A stretch of DNA of 64,000 nucleotides from Leptospira kobayashii (GTDB lineage: Bacteria; Spirochaetota; Leptospiria; Leptospirales; Leptospiraceae), in NCBI RefSeq assembly GCF_003114835.2, contig NZ_AP025028.1, forward strand, positions 248,001-312,000, given 5' to 3'. Positions 9,078-17,098 of this stretch are shown here, one piece after another. The notes under the pieces are model-generated. The model saw only the letters and a list, made by a program, of their open reading frames with translations. It searched no databases and had not been told where the DNA came from. The stretch's first letter is position 1. Every line of letters starts with the position of its first letter. The position numbers were made by a program, and so were the translations under genes.

Positions 9078-11033
9078 TTACTTTTTACGTTTTTGTTGGT
9101 TTCTAAATCCCTTTTTGGGGATCGCACCGTTCGAAGACTCGTTCAATTGATTGGCCGGCTTCGGTTTGTTATCGTCCTTTTTACCGAACTTGTTCGTGTA
9201 AAATTGTTGGGCGATCGATAGGATATTTTGCATTGTCCAATACATTGTTACACCGGCAGGCATGGACCAGAAGAAATATAACATGATAAAAGGCATCATA
9301 TACATCATCATCTTTTGGTTCGGGTCGGTGGAAACGGTAGTCATCTTGGATTGAACCACTTGGGTCGCTACCATGATGAGAGGGAGAACGTTGATGCTAA
9401 GAGCACCGATGAATACCAGTTTCGGTGTGGTGAAAACTGTATCAGGCTCACTCAAATCCTTGATCCAAAGGAAAGGAGAATTCCAAAGATCCACAGTGTC
9501 CGAGAACGCAGTATAAAGGGCGATAAAAATCGGAATCTGAATCAGCATCGGCAAACAACCGGACATCGGATTGGTTCCGTTCTTTTTGTAGAGTTCGATC
9601 GTTTTTTCTTGTTTGAGTTTCGGATCATCCGCATACTTTTCGTTCAGAGCTTTGATCTGAGGAGAAAGTTCCTGCATCTTTTTCATGGACTCCGCTTGTT
9701 TTTTGTTCAGCGGATAGAATGCAAGTTTGAATAGAATCGCAAAGATAACGATCGCCCAACCGTAACTTGGAATCACAAGATAGATTTTTTTCAGAACCCA
9801 AATGATCGCGTTACGGAGAGGAGTCGTAATACCTTGATTAAACGATTTGTTGAGTGAATCACTGAGTCCCGCAAAAGGAGATTCTTTATTGATGATCGGA
9901 TCGAATTTGCTGTCCCGAAACGCAGTCCCGTCCAGCTCTCTGACTCCTACGTAAGCTGCATAATCCAAATTGACCGATTCGCCCGGAGCCAATTTCCAAT
10001 CGTCATAAGCCAAAAGAACACCTGTTTCATTTCCTTTTCGGTTGTCCAAAAGAACTCCGGCAGGTTTATGTGTGAGCGGATCGAGAACAGCTATGAAATA
10101 ACGACTTCCCGTTCCTACGAAATCGACTCTTTCGTTGATCCCTTTTTTGATTTCGAATCTTTCGTCTTTTCCATCGCTGGAACCGAATAGATTATCAAAA
10201 AATCCGATCGTGGTAGTGCCGTCTACGTGGTCTTTGAATGATCCGTCCAGGTAATAATAACGGAAGTAATGCGCAGTGTCTCTATCGTTGAACTCTTCTT
10301 TTCCTTTTAGAATGGGACCGAGAGAACCGAAGGATCGGAAAAATGCTTCTGAACTGGAAGAAGCCAGAGTCACTGTTTCTTTGCTTAGGTTCTTAAGAGT
10401 TAAGTTGAATTTGAAATAATTTTCCGTAGGGAAAAATTGAAATTTTTTCTGGATGAGATATTTTCCATCGAGAGAAGGAGCTTCGAATGTAATTGTTTTC
10501 GTAGAAGCATCGTAAGAAGAAGCAAAGTTGACTTTGTTGTATCTGGAATAAGGAATTCCGTCTTTGTCTTCTATGATATTGAAATCAAACCCTTCGAAAC
10601 GGGAAAGTTCCACGGCACGTTCGATTTGTCCGTCAAAGTTGACTTCGAATTTCGGATCTTTTGCGATGATAAAATCGGAACCGTCCGCTTCCTTATGATT
10701 GCGAATGTAATATTCGGTGATCCTTCCGCCGAGACTGGAAAAACTGACTAAAAACGAATCCGTTTTGATATTATAAGTTTTGATATCTTTGGGATCGATT
10801 GCGGAAGGTTTTGTTTGCGCATCCGCAGGAGGAAGGTCTTTGTTTTTTGCGGCTTCCTTGACACTTGCCTGATCCGTTTCTTTTTTAGGATCGGCTGTAA
10901 CGGGTGTTACTTGAGTTTTGGGAGCTTCCGGTTTTTGCGGGAAGAAGAAATAATTGATCCCCATCCATGCCGCGAGGCTGATGAATAGAGCAAGAAAAAG
11001 TCTGCCTTGTCTGGCTGTGGTATCGTTTTGCAT
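9078..11033 (-). CDS. yidC: Membrane protein insertase YidC
   Basis: The 651 residues form a Gram-negative-type YidC. An N-terminal membrane anchor (residues about 9-28, [20 protein letters not shown]) is followed by a linker rich in Pro, Lys and Thr, then a large beta-rich periplasmic domain (about 85-370). The conserved insertase core has five membrane segments, with [19 protein letters not shown], a cytoplasmic helical hairpin [16 protein letters not shown], and [20 protein letters not shown]. The C-terminus is basic. It inserts proteins into the inner membrane with or without SecYEG. YidD lies immediately upstream, 3 bp away, consistent with a shared transcript. Confidence 0.97.
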   Translation of the reverse strand: MQNDTTARQGRLFLALFISLAAWMGINYFFFPQKPEAPKTQVTPVTADPKKETDQASVKEAAKNKDLPPADAQTKPSAIDPKDIKTYNIKTDSFLVSFSSLGGRITEYYIRNHKEADGSDFIIAKDPKFEVNFDGQIERAVELSRFEGFDFNIIEDKDGIPYSRYNKVNFASSYDASTKTITFEAPSLDGKYLIQKKFQFFPTENYFKFNLTLKNLSKETVTLASSSSEAFFRSFGSLGPILKGKEEFNDRDTAHYFRYYYLDGSFKDHVDGTTTIGFFDNLFGSSDGKDERFEIKKGINERVDFVGTGSRYFIAVLDPLTHKPAGVLLDNRKGNETGVLLAYDDWKLAPGESVNLDYAAYVGVRELDGTAFRDSKFDPIINKESPFAGLSDSLNKSFNQGITTPLRNAIIWVLKKIYLVIPSYGWAIVIFAILFKLAFYPLNKKQAESMKKMQELSPQIKALNEKYADDPKLKQEKTIELYKKNGTNPMSGCLPMLIQIPIFIALYTAFSDTVDLWNSPFLWIKDLSEPDTVFTTPKLVFIGALSINVLPLIMVATQVVQSKMTTVSTDPNQKMMMYMMPFIMLYFFWSMPAGVTMYWTMQNILSIAQQFYTNKFGKKDDNKPKPANQLNESSNGAIPKKGFRNQQKRKK

Positions 11034-11036
11034 AAT

Positions 11037-11264
11037 TTAACTCTTGTTGGTTGGTTTAGGGAGCGGATCGAATCCGCCTTCGTGTAACGGGTGACATCTG
11101 GAAATTCTGCTTAAGCTCATTCCGAATGCTTTGAAAAAGGGATAGGTTTGAAATGCTTCTTTTGCATATTCCGAACAACTGGGCGTAAAGCGACAAGCAG
11201 GCGGAAGTATCGGAGATACAAATTTCTGATAAAGAAATATGAGTAGGAGGGCGATCCGATTCAT
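11037..11264 (-). CDS. yidD: Membrane protein insertion efficiency factor YidD
   Basis: This is a 75-residue member of the YidD family. It has the pattern [28 protein letters not shown] with the conserved Cys pair, then [17 protein letters not shown] near the C-terminus. The protein is predicted to bind the inner membrane through an amphipathic N-terminal helix and help YidC. Its ATG overlaps the rnpA stop (AATGA), so it is translationally coupled to rnpA. Length and order are standard. Confidence 0.95.
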   Translation of the reverse strand: MNRIALLLIFLYQKFVSPILPPACRFTPSCSEYAKEAFQTYPFFKAFGMSLSRISRCHPLHEGGFDPLPKPTNKS

Positions 11265-11587
11265 TGAGGTTTTTGAAAGATAGAAAGAAAAATTTCTTCT
11301 CTTTCCTGCGGCAGTTTCCGTGCAAAATCGATATGAGCTAAGATTGCAATGTCATTGCCTGCGGGAAAGGCAGACAAATGCAAACGAACCAGTTCCTTCA
11401 AGAGTCGTTTCGTTCGATTTCGGTCTACGGCTGATTTGTGGGACCTGTCGGGACAGAATAAAAAGTAGGTGTTTTCCGTCCCGTTCTTGCGGGAAAGAAA
11501 GCTAATAGGAAACCTACCTACTTTTTTGGCACTACGAAAGAGTTCTTGGATCCTCGATTTATTGCAAAGAGTCTCCGAAGGAAGCTC
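11261..11587 (-). CDS. rnpA: Ribonuclease P protein component RnpA (start codon not identifiable)
   Basis: The frame ending at 11261 encodes RnpA: it contains [17 protein letters not shown], the family signature [16 protein letters not shown] (RNR motif), and an [10 protein letters not shown] segment. RnpA binds the RNase P RNA and helps process tRNA 5' ends. The coordinates mark the maximal open frame, down from the in-frame TAG at 11588-11590. No ATG, GTG, TTG or CTG occurs in frame before the signature. The likely start falls near the CTT or ATC codons at about 11552-11569, downstream of a GATAGGAG ribosome site just after rpmH. Either an unusual start codon is used or there is a sequence error. 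The stop overlaps the yidD ATG. Confidence 0.8.
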   Translation of the reverse strand, partial: ELPSETLCNKSRIQELFRSAKKVGRFPISFLSRKNGTENTYFLFCPDRSHKSAVDRNRTKRLLKELVRLHLSAFPAGNDIAILAHIDFARKLPQEREEIFLSIFQKPQ

Positions 11588-11592
11588 CTATC

Positions 11593-11754
11593 CTAGAACT
11601 TTCTCCCGATTTTCTCGTCGGAGACAGTCAATTTGTGGCGACCTTTCTTTCTGCGGTTGCTGATCACATTTCTTCCGCCTGGAGTTGCCATTCTTGTTCG
11701 GAAACCATGAGTTCTAATGCGTTTCGTGTTGCTCGGTTGGTATGTACGTTTCAT
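11593..11754 (-). CDS. rpmH: Ribosomal protein bL34
   Basis: This 53-residue protein was found by translating the minus strand. It begins [20 protein letters not shown] and has the bL34 core [30 protein letters not shown]. The family is usually 44-52 residues, so the length fits. It starts the conserved rpmH-rnpA-yidD-yidC-khpB-mnmE cluster. A weak AGGT ribosome site lies 7 bp before the ATG, with TATATA/TATAAA promoter-like boxes just upstream. dnaA, often next to rpmH, is not found; the accessory island starts instead. Confidence 0.95.
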   Translation of the reverse strand: MKRTYQPSNTKRIRTHGFRTRMATPGGRNVISNRRKKGRHKLTVSDEKIGRKF

Positions 11755-11782
11755 GAAAATTACCTAATTTATATATAATCGC

Positions 11783-11812
11783 GGAAAAAAAAGAGTCTTT
11801 TGAGAAGACTTT
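11783..11812 (-). terminator. Terminator-like hairpin in the rpmH leader
   Basis: On the minus strand AGTCTT and AAGACT make a perfect 6-bp stem with a 5-nt loop, followed by C and eight T residues. It points toward rpmH, whose start is 29 bp further on. No minus-strand gene ends nearby (the next one upstream is over 3.5 kb away). It may attenuate rpmH or be the remnant terminator of a gene displaced by the island. Confidence 0.6.
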
Positions 11813-12039
11813 TGGTACCAATCTGGAAGTCAAGGGCGAAATCGGATTTATTATTAAGATTTGTTTTTCACGAGGAAAACCCCCGATTTCCCTTCATTAC
11901 TGTATGTGACATAATATCTTGATCGATTTGAGCCCTTTTTTACAATCACTGCCTGCGCGATCTATGGGAATTTCCTTATTTTGCGGTTCGAAGAAAATTT
12001 TTTCCTACGATGCAAAACCGAAAAATATCCTTGTTAGGT
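11813..12039. other. Non-coding stretch upstream of the island
   Basis: Together with the flanking sites this belongs to a 575-bp gene-free interval between rpmH and the TPR gene. No convincing coding frame is seen. An extended -10-like TGACATAAT occurs at about 11907-11915 on the plus strand, but it leads only into non-coding DNA and the decayed repeat. Confidence 0.5.
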
Positions 12040-12149
12040 GGGCGCTTCGGATCAATCTGCATTGTTGGAATCCTATCAGGAACGACCGGGCTCTTCGCTC
12101 CAATTTTCGCGTTCCGCGAAAGATTTCCGCTTCGATCCCTAGCGCGGGG
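12040..12149 (+). repeat. Decayed, internally deleted copy of the 397-bp hairpin repeat
   Basis: Both ends match the full copies at 53178 and 56023. GGGCGCTTCG opens the element, GACCGGGCTCTTCGCT corresponds to a segment near repeat position 45, and the last 28 bp (12122-12149) differ from the full copy at one base. The middle is shortened and holds its own perfect hairpin, TTTCGCG-ttc-CGCGAAA. It marks the left edge of the 12.1-16.0 kb accessory island. Confidence 0.8.
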
Positions 12150-12329
12150 TGTTTCCGGGATGGGAAATAATACTTGTTAAATGGATTTGCTTACTATTAT
12201 CATGTAATATACTTGTTTCAAGGATCCTGTGATTTTCAAATCTCGGTTTCTTGTCCTCTTTGTAATCTTCTAGCGTCAGTTAAATGCCTGGATTCTACAC
12301 ATTCCTTGAAAAAGTTTAAGGAATGTGAA

Positions 12330-13400
12330 ATGAACAAATATAATATTGTTAGAATACTACTTGTCGTTGGTTTGCTGAGTGTAATTGCTTTCTACATTAT
12401 CTTTTACGATTTTCTGAAAGAGGCAACCATCGTTACGATCTCCATTTTATTCGGATTTATTGTCAACGAGATCGTGTACAATACGAACAAGCAAAGATAT
12501 CAAAAAAGCAAAGAGGCGTTATTCAGATTATTTCCTAAACCCTTTATTCCTAAAAACTATTATATAGAAAATCATAAAGCGATTATAAGAATAAAGAAAT
12601 ATTTCAAAACGGTAAAAGCAAAAGAAATTAAAGGAAAGTTTAGGGAAGCGCTTCACAATTTGCATTTGGGTCTTAAAACCATCTCCGAACCGATATTACT
12701 TGAATCTCTCTCCATGCTCCTTTATTCCAACGGAGAAATTCATAAAGCAATTAAAAATCTTAAATCAATGAAGACTACGGATACAAAGTCCGAAAAAAAC
12801 AAATACAATCTATTGAGCGTCTGCTATAATAAAATAGGAGATTATCATCGTTCCATTCAATGTTTAACTAAAGTTTCGGAATTACTTCAAGCTGTTGATA
12901 TAAGAGAAAGAGTTCGGAATCTTGCGGATAAGGCCGAATGTTATTATAACTTGGACGAAAGATCGGAAGCCAGTCCGAATATCAGAGAAGCCTACAGAAT
13001 TGCAAAAAAGAATAATTATACCGAAGGAAAACTCTACGTACATAGAATTTTATTGAATTATTATCAAAAACAAAACGCGATTACGGAAATAGCTAAAATA
13101 CTTACTTCCACATATGCACTTTTAACAAACGAAAATATCGACAAATTTGATGATTATGGACTTATCTCCGCCAATGCTATCTTTGATTTCGAAAGAACAC
13201 TGGTTTTAGATCTGCTTACGGATGATAAAATCCGACAATCGATTTTGGATCAGGAATTTTCCAATGATGTGCTGGAGGACCTTAAAAACTTTTTTATCAA
13301 TAGGGAAGAAAATAGTAAACAGATTCAAGAAGCAATCACTAACAATCTAAAATCGACTGCATTGAAAAACTTAGATAAACTGAATTTATTATCAGCTTAA
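12330..13400 (+). CDS. Membrane-anchored TPR-like protein of unknown function
   Basis: The frame opens at 12174, but the ATG at 12330 is preferred: an AAGGA site lies 7 bp upstream and the 52 upstream residues look non-coding. The product has 356 residues. Two hydrophobic helices near the N-terminus (about 6-25 and 32-47) anchor it in the inner membrane. The rest is helical, with TPR-like units such as LLSVCYNKIGDYHRSIQCLTKV and KAECYYNLDERSEASPNIREAY. The gene is AT-rich and Lys/Asn-rich compared with its core neighbours, which suggests acquisition. It is the first gene of the island and has no partner gene on its strand nearby. No specific function is recognised. Confidence 0.65.
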   Translation: MNKYNIVRILLVVGLLSVIAFYIIFYDFLKEATIVTISILFGFIVNEIVYNTNKQRYQKSKEALFRLFPKPFIPKNYYIENHKAIIRIKKYFKTVKAKEIKGKFREALHNLHLGLKTISEPILLESLSMLLYSNGEIHKAIKNLKSMKTTDTKSEKNKYNLLSVCYNKIGDYHRSIQCLTKVSELLQAVDIRERVRNLADKAECYYNLDERSEASPNIREAYRIAKKNNYTEGKLYVHRILLNYYQKQNAITEIAKILTSTYALLTNENIDKFDDYGLISANAIFDFERTLVLDLLTDDKIRQSILDQEFSNDVLEDLKNFFINREENSKQIQEAITNNLKSTALKNLDKLNLLSA

Positions 13401-13585
13401 CTCATTCGAAGAATCACCAGCGAAGCAAGGGTAGGGGATTTTAATATTGCCAGTGTGATTATATCTCTAGGTGCTTTTGAGATTACAAAGCAATTGTTAT
13501 ACAGTGGTTGGATTCATTTTGTCGGTAAAGGATGCACAGCCCCTTTGCTCGGTCTTCGACACATTACCGTCGAAGCACGATTTCA

Positions 13586-13613
13586 TTGACTTTTCGCACT
13601 AATTCCCGATAAT
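13586..13613 (+). promoter_or_regulatory. Promoter of the MNT antitoxin gene, leaderless layout
   Basis: TTGACT (13586-13591), a 16-bp spacer and GATAAT (13608-13613) precede the ATG at 13620 by 6 nt. Transcription would then start at or next to the ATG. No Shine-Dalgarno sequence is present. Confidence 0.55.
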
Positions 13614-13619
13614 TTACAT

Positions 13620-13919
13620 ATGAAGGTAGAAAGCAAACAAGAATTGATTCAAAAGCTTTCCGATGCAAAGCCTAAGCTGGAACATGATTTTGGTGTTTTA
13701 CAAATTGGCTTTTTTGGCTCTTTTGCAAAAGACAAAATTAATTCTAATAGTGATGTCGATATTTTCGTGGATTTGAGAAGCCCTGATTATGATTCTTTCG
13801 CTGGCCTTCAAATCTTTCTTGAAAAACTTCTTGAGAGAAATGTTGATTTAATTAGGAAGAGAAGTCAAATTAAGGTCTCTTTCTTAAATCGTATCCAAAA
13901 AGATCTTATTAATGTCTGA
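13620..13919 (+). CDS. MNT-type nucleotidyltransferase (MntA-like antitoxin)
   Basis: This 99-residue protein is a minimal nucleotidyltransferase. The active-site pattern GFFGSFAKDKINSNSDVDIFVDL (residues about 30-52) has the GS motif and the DxD metal-binding Asp pair. In HEPN-MNT modules such proteins block a HEPN RNase toxin, in the best studied cases by AMPylating it. The downstream gene, which should be the HEPN toxin, starts in the expected overlapping position but stops after 12 codons. The antitoxin therefore appears orphaned here. No ribosome site precedes the ATG; see the promoter. Confidence 0.85.
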   Translation: MKVESKQELIQKLSDAKPKLEHDFGVLQIGFFGSFAKDKINSNSDVDIFVDLRSPDYDSFAGLQIFLEKLLERNVDLIRKRSQIKVSFLNRIQKDLINV

Positions 13920-13950
13920 AGAAATTATAGAGAGATTGGAATTTATATAA
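13912..13950 (+). pseudogene. Truncated HEPN (DUF86) toxin remnant
   Basis: An ATG overlapping the end of the MNT gene by 8 bp begins MSEEIIERLEFI and then meets TAA. This N-terminus and the overlap are typical of DUF86/HEPN proteins paired with MNT antitoxins, which are normally 110-140 residues. The following 130 bp hold no open continuation in any frame that I could match to HEPN, so most of the toxin is deleted or decayed. The assignment rests on 12 residues and position. Confidence 0.5.
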
Positions 13951-14083
13951 AACTACTGTAAATCTTATCCTAAAACAATTCAAAGATGTATGAACACTTT
14001 ACCAACATCGCTGCGGGATTCCCAATGCAATAAAATTGGTATAAGACTTTAAAGAAATAGCATGACAGTTAAAGGAAGGTCAA

Positions 14084-14434
14084 ATGAAAGAATCAAAAAT
14101 TTTTACAATGTCCTTTGCCAGTGTTTATCCTCTCTATTTGCAAAAGGCTGAGAGAAAAGGCCGAACCAAATCGGAAGTGGATCAAATCATTTTTTGGCTC
14201 ACCGGATATAATAAAAAAACCTTGGAAGCACAGCTAAAGAAAGAAACCAATTTTGAAGATTTTTTTGACCAGGCACCGCATATAAATGATAATGTTTCCC
14301 TCATTAAAGGTACTATTTGCGGTTATCGAATAGAAGAGATGGAAGAAGGGCTTATGCGAAATATCCGCTACCTTGACAAATTAATCGATGAATTGGCAAA
14401 AGGGAAGGCTATGGATAAAATATTAAGGAAATAG
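14084..14434 (+). CDS. DUF2200 family protein
   Basis: The 116 residues match DUF2200 along the whole length: [24 protein letters not shown] at the start, [11 protein letters not shown], and later the [11 protein letters not shown] and ICGYRIEEM segments ending in [12 protein letters not shown]. The family is small, cytoplasmic and of unknown function, common as scattered accessory genes in bacteria. An AAGGAAGG ribosome site precedes the ATG. It lies between the broken HEPN-MNT module and the Phd/PIN pair, and shows no clear operon with either. Confidence 0.85.
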   Translation: MKESKIFTMSFASVYPLYLQKAERKGRTKSEVDQIIFWLTGYNKKTLEAQLKKETNFEDFFDQAPHINDNVSLIKGTICGYRIEEMEEGLMRNIRYLDKLIDELAKGKAMDKILRK

Positions 14435-14567
14435 GATCACTCAGTGAATAAAGAATAATTTATCTCTACTTCGTATAACGCGATGAAGTAAAAATCTCAT
14501 TTTAAAGATAACTGAGAAGAAAGAAAAATTCTTTTTTCTTGACAACTTGCTTCAAGCTCATAGTATT

Positions 14568-14804
14568 ATGAAATCTTTCCCGGTTGGTGAACTAAAATCA
14601 CATTTTTCTGAAGTGTTAGAATACGTTAAAAATGGAGAAAAGGTAGGTATACTATTTGGGAAAAATAAAAAAACAATTGCAATGATTGTTCCCGTTCCTC
14701 AAAAGACTGATTCAAAAAGAAAGATTGGGATTCTTGATGGAAAAGTTAAAATCTCATTTGCAAAAGATTTTTCTATCTCTGAGGAAGAGTTCTTAAGTAT
14801 TTAA
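14568..14804 (+). CDS. Phd-family antitoxin
   Basis: The ATG at 14568 gives 78 residues and the family-typical start MKSFPVGELKSHFSEVLEYVKNGE. The N-terminal part is the Phd/YefM DNA-binding fold, and the C-terminal part (about 45-78) should wrap the toxin. TTGACA (14539-14544) and TAGTAT (14561-14566) lie so close to the ATG that transcription from them would begin inside the gene; either the real promoter is elsewhere or the start lies downstream. The toxin gene begins directly after its stop with no gap. Antitoxin and toxin together would repress their own operon. Confidence 0.8.
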   Translation: MKSFPVGELKSHFSEVLEYVKNGEKVGILFGKNKKTIAMIVPVPQKTDSKRKIGILDGKVKISFAKDFSISEEEFLSI

Positions 14805-15203
14805 ATGCCTTATACTTTAGATACCCATGCTCTACTCTGGGTTATTGGTGATTCAAAACAACTAAGTAAAAAGGTCGCTCTGATCATTGAAAACCAAGAA
14901 AATAAGATTTTTGTAAGTTCTATATCATTATGGGAAATTTCACTAAAATATAAATTAGGAAAACTTAATCTTTCCGGTTTTAAACCTGAAGATATTCCAA
15001 AATATCTTGAAAAATTAAATATTAACATAATAGAACTAAATCAAGAAGATGCATCTTCCTATTATAAATTAAAAGAGGATTTTCTCAGAGATCCTTTCGA
15101 TCGAATGCTCATCTGGCAATGTATTTCTAGAAAATTTACCCTAATTTCGAAAGATGCAGAAATGAAAAAATATAAAATTTCCGGTTTAAGAACTATTTGG
15201 TAA
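14805..15203 (+). CDS. PIN-domain RNase toxin (VapC-like)
   Basis: The 132-residue protein has the PIN acidic residues in order: LDTHALLW (Asp6), SSISLWEIS (Glu44), RDPFDRML (Asp96, Asp99) and the later LISKDAEM. This is the PIN type that pairs with Phd antitoxins. It is expected to cut RNA, often tRNA or rRNA, when free of antitoxin. Its ATG directly follows the TAA of the Phd gene, so the two are translated together. The coding sequence looks intact. It is much richer in A and T than the core genes around the island. Confidence 0.85.
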   Translation: MPYTLDTHALLWVIGDSKQLSKKVALIIENQENKIFVSSISLWEISLKYKLGKLNLSGFKPEDIPKYLEKLNINIIELNQEDASSYYKLKEDFLRDPFDRMLIWQCISRKFTLISKDAEMKKYKISGLRTIW

Positions 15204-15330
15204 TTGTTTACTGCGTTCATTGTTCCATCATAGAAAGATTTATATTTCGTTAAAAAATCCAAGATCGGATAAAAACGACTTATTCAAGTCTTAAATTCTA
15301 AATTTATCAATAAACCACATACACCTAAAC

Positions 15331-15927
15331 TTATTTCAAACTTGTAGAAATCAGTAAAGATGCATCTTGGTTCATAAAAATATTTTTGCCATGATGAAAG
15401 TTTTTTATTTCTATCGTATGAAATCCCGCATCAGTGAGTAAGGATTTTAAATCCGTATGTGTGAATCCATTATGCACAGTCGGGTGATTGATTTTTTCAT
15501 TTTTATCAAAATCAACGATGATTAACTTTCCATTTGCATTTAAGACCGAATAAAAATGCCCCAGTATCTTCTTAACATCCGGTACATGAAGAAGAACGAG
15601 CGAAACTACGATTATATCCGCTTTCAAATTTGAGGTGATTTTGGTAAAATCCGAGTGAATGACTTCCGCATTCTTTATGTTATTTTGAATGATCTTTGTT
15701 TTCACTATCTCCAGCATTTGTTCCGAAGAGTCCATGAATAAAAGTTTATCAACCAGAGGAGATAACTCTAGTCCGACGAGTCCGGTGCCACATCCGTAAT
15801 CCAGTAGCGATTTATTTTTGCCCTCTTTTAACTCCGGTTTTATCGCATTCACGATGATTTGCGCTAATTCTTTTCTTTCCTTTGTATCATAATTGTTTGC
15901 AATCTGATTGAATATATTATTATCCAT
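15331..15927 (-). CDS. Class I SAM-dependent methyltransferase
   Basis: The 198-residue protein has the Rossmann motif I LLDYGCGTGLVGLELS (about 40-55), motif II with LLFMDSSEQML, and motif IV-like DIIVVSLVLLHVP. It resembles small-molecule or ubiquinone-type methyltransferases; the substrate is unknown. It is soluble and lacks a signal peptide. It is transcribed toward the Phd/PIN pair, and the decayed repeat at 15989-16070 lies just upstream of its start. Confidence 0.85.
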   Translation of the reverse strand: MDNNIFNQIANNYDTKERKELAQIIVNAIKPELKEGKNKSLLDYGCGTGLVGLELSPLVDKLLFMDSSEQMLEIVKTKIIQNNIKNAEVIHSDFTKITSNLKADIIVVSLVLLHVPDVKKILGHFYSVLNANGKLIIVDFDKNEKINHPTVHNGFTHTDLKSLLTDAGFHTIEIKNFHHGKNIFMNQDASLLISTSLK

Positions 15928-15988
15928 AAAGCCATTCTTCGGTTTTTGCTTAAATTAAGAGAGTATTTCTCTTACTGGAAAAGGCATT

Positions 15989-16070
15989 CCGCGCCAACGA
16001 TCGCAGCGGAAATCAAGTAAGTGATCTACTTTTAAAACAAGGAAATCACTTCTAGCGGTAACGTAGGCCA
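15989..16070 (-). repeat. Decayed copy of the 397-bp repeat, reverse orientation
   Basis: These 82 bp align without gaps to the reverse complement of the 53314-53395 part of the full repeat, with 12 mismatches by hand count (85% identity). It contains the conserved GCGGAAATCAAGTAA and ACGTAGGCCA segments. The copy sits at the right edge of the accessory island, 81 bp from the thioesterase gene, and faces the copy at 12040. Confidence 0.85.
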
Positions 16071-16151
16071 GCGCTTATGTCACTTTTTCGATCTTATTTT
16101 CTTTTTAAAAAATCATTCCCTTCCATCTCATTTTTAAAAATCCTGTGAGGT

Positions 16152-16649
16152 ATGTCTCAAACCCCACATCCCAAATCGCCGAATGATTCTGCCGTCGAAA
16201 CCCGTCATGTAGTGATGCCGGATCATGCAAATCATTATGGAACTGCTTTCGGTGGAGCGATCATGTCCTGGATTGACCTAATTGCCGTTATGGCAGCACA
16301 GAGACATTCGGGCAGGGAGGCGGTCACTGCAAGTATTGACCGGATCAATTTTATTTCACCCATTCAGATCGGAGATCATGTTCATCTGAAAGCAATGGTC
16401 AATTATGTAGGAAAAACTTCGATGGAAGTCGGCGTGCAAGTGAATCGGGAAAACCCGTTTACGGGGGAAAGTGTTCGAGCTACAACCGCCTATTTGTCGT
16501 TTGTTGCTTTGGATGAAAATAAAAAACCTGCCCCGGTGCCGGAATTGATTTTGAAAACCCCTACGGAAATTCGCCGATACGAAGAAGGAAAATTAAGGAT
16601 AGAAACGGCAAAAGAACTCGCTCGGAAAATCAAAGATAGTAGAAAATGA
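16152..16649 (+). CDS. Acyl-CoA thioesterase, hotdog fold (YciA-like)
   Basis: The 165 residues carry the hotdog signature HANHYGTAFGGAIMSWIDLIAVMAAQRH (residues about 25-52), with the Asn/Gly/Asp residues typical of YciA/BFIT-type thioesterases. VTASIDRINFISPIQIGD and TSMEVGVQV follow. It should hydrolyse acyl-CoA esters in the cytoplasm. The C-terminal 30 residues are charged and outside the fold. A GAGG ribosome site precedes the ATG. It is the first core gene after the island. Confidence 0.9.
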   Translation: MSQTPHPKSPNDSAVETRHVVMPDHANHYGTAFGGAIMSWIDLIAVMAAQRHSGREAVTASIDRINFISPIQIGDHVHLKAMVNYVGKTSMEVGVQVNRENPFTGESVRATTAYLSFVALDENKKPAPVPELILKTPTEIRRYEEGKLRIETAKELARKIKDSRK

Positions 16650-16730
16650 ACAATGGGTAGTTTCTTCTTTTTTAAAAACGGCGTTTCCTTCTAGAAAATA
16701 TACTAATATACTCTTTCCTGAGGTCAGACA

Positions 16731-17003
16731 ATGAAGATGAAGCTTAATGAAGATGAAAAAAGAATAGAAACTTCAATTGAGAAGAATGAATGGGTTTCCG
16801 TTGAGAATAAAAATCTCTATCTTAAGAAGTTGAAATCTGCTGCTAAAAATACCCTACTTAAAGATAAGAGAATGAATATTAGAATTGCTGGTAAAGACAT
16901 TCAACTTCTAAAAACGAAAGCCCTTGAAGTTGGTGTTCCTTATCAAACTTTAGTTTCTAGTATTTTACATCAATACGTCACAGGAAAATTAAAAGAACAT
17001 TAA
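16731..17003 (+). CDS. CopG-like ribbon-helix-helix antitoxin, apparently orphan
   Basis: The last 45 residues, NIRIAGKDIQLLKTKALEVG and VPYQTLVSSILHQYVTGKL, are the pattern of CopG-type antitoxins (COG5304-like). The N-terminal half is charged and probably contacts a toxin. A GAGG site lies before the ATG at 16731; a second ATG at 16737 would also serve. No toxin gene of the expected size lies within 80 bp on either side, so it may be an orphan regulator or a leftover of a lost toxin-antitoxin pair. TATACT boxes occur about 30 bp upstream. Confidence 0.75.
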   Translation: MKMKLNEDEKRIETSIEKNEWVSVENKNLYLKKLKSAAKNTLLKDKRMNIRIAGKDIQLLKTKALEVGVPYQTLVSSILHQYVTGKLKEH

Positions 17004-17098
17004 CATGTGCTTATAACTTCTTCTTCTCTTAAAAATAAGGAAGGTAAAAAGAAAAAATGCTTTCGGCAGCGCAAAGGCATTTAGGAGATTATGTTAAT

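Noticed and set aside
11903..11915. 13-mer shared with the ftsQ promoter at 35350
   Set aside because: Shared 13-mers are expected by chance in 64 kb of AT-rich DNA, and no gene follows it here.
11919..12170. 83-codon plus-strand frame before the TPR gene
   Set aside because: It runs through the decayed repeat, starts at TTG without a ribosome site and resembles no protein.
13541..13586. TTCGAC/GTCGAA hairpin as terminator
   Set aside because: It lacks a T run on either strand and does not follow a gene closely.
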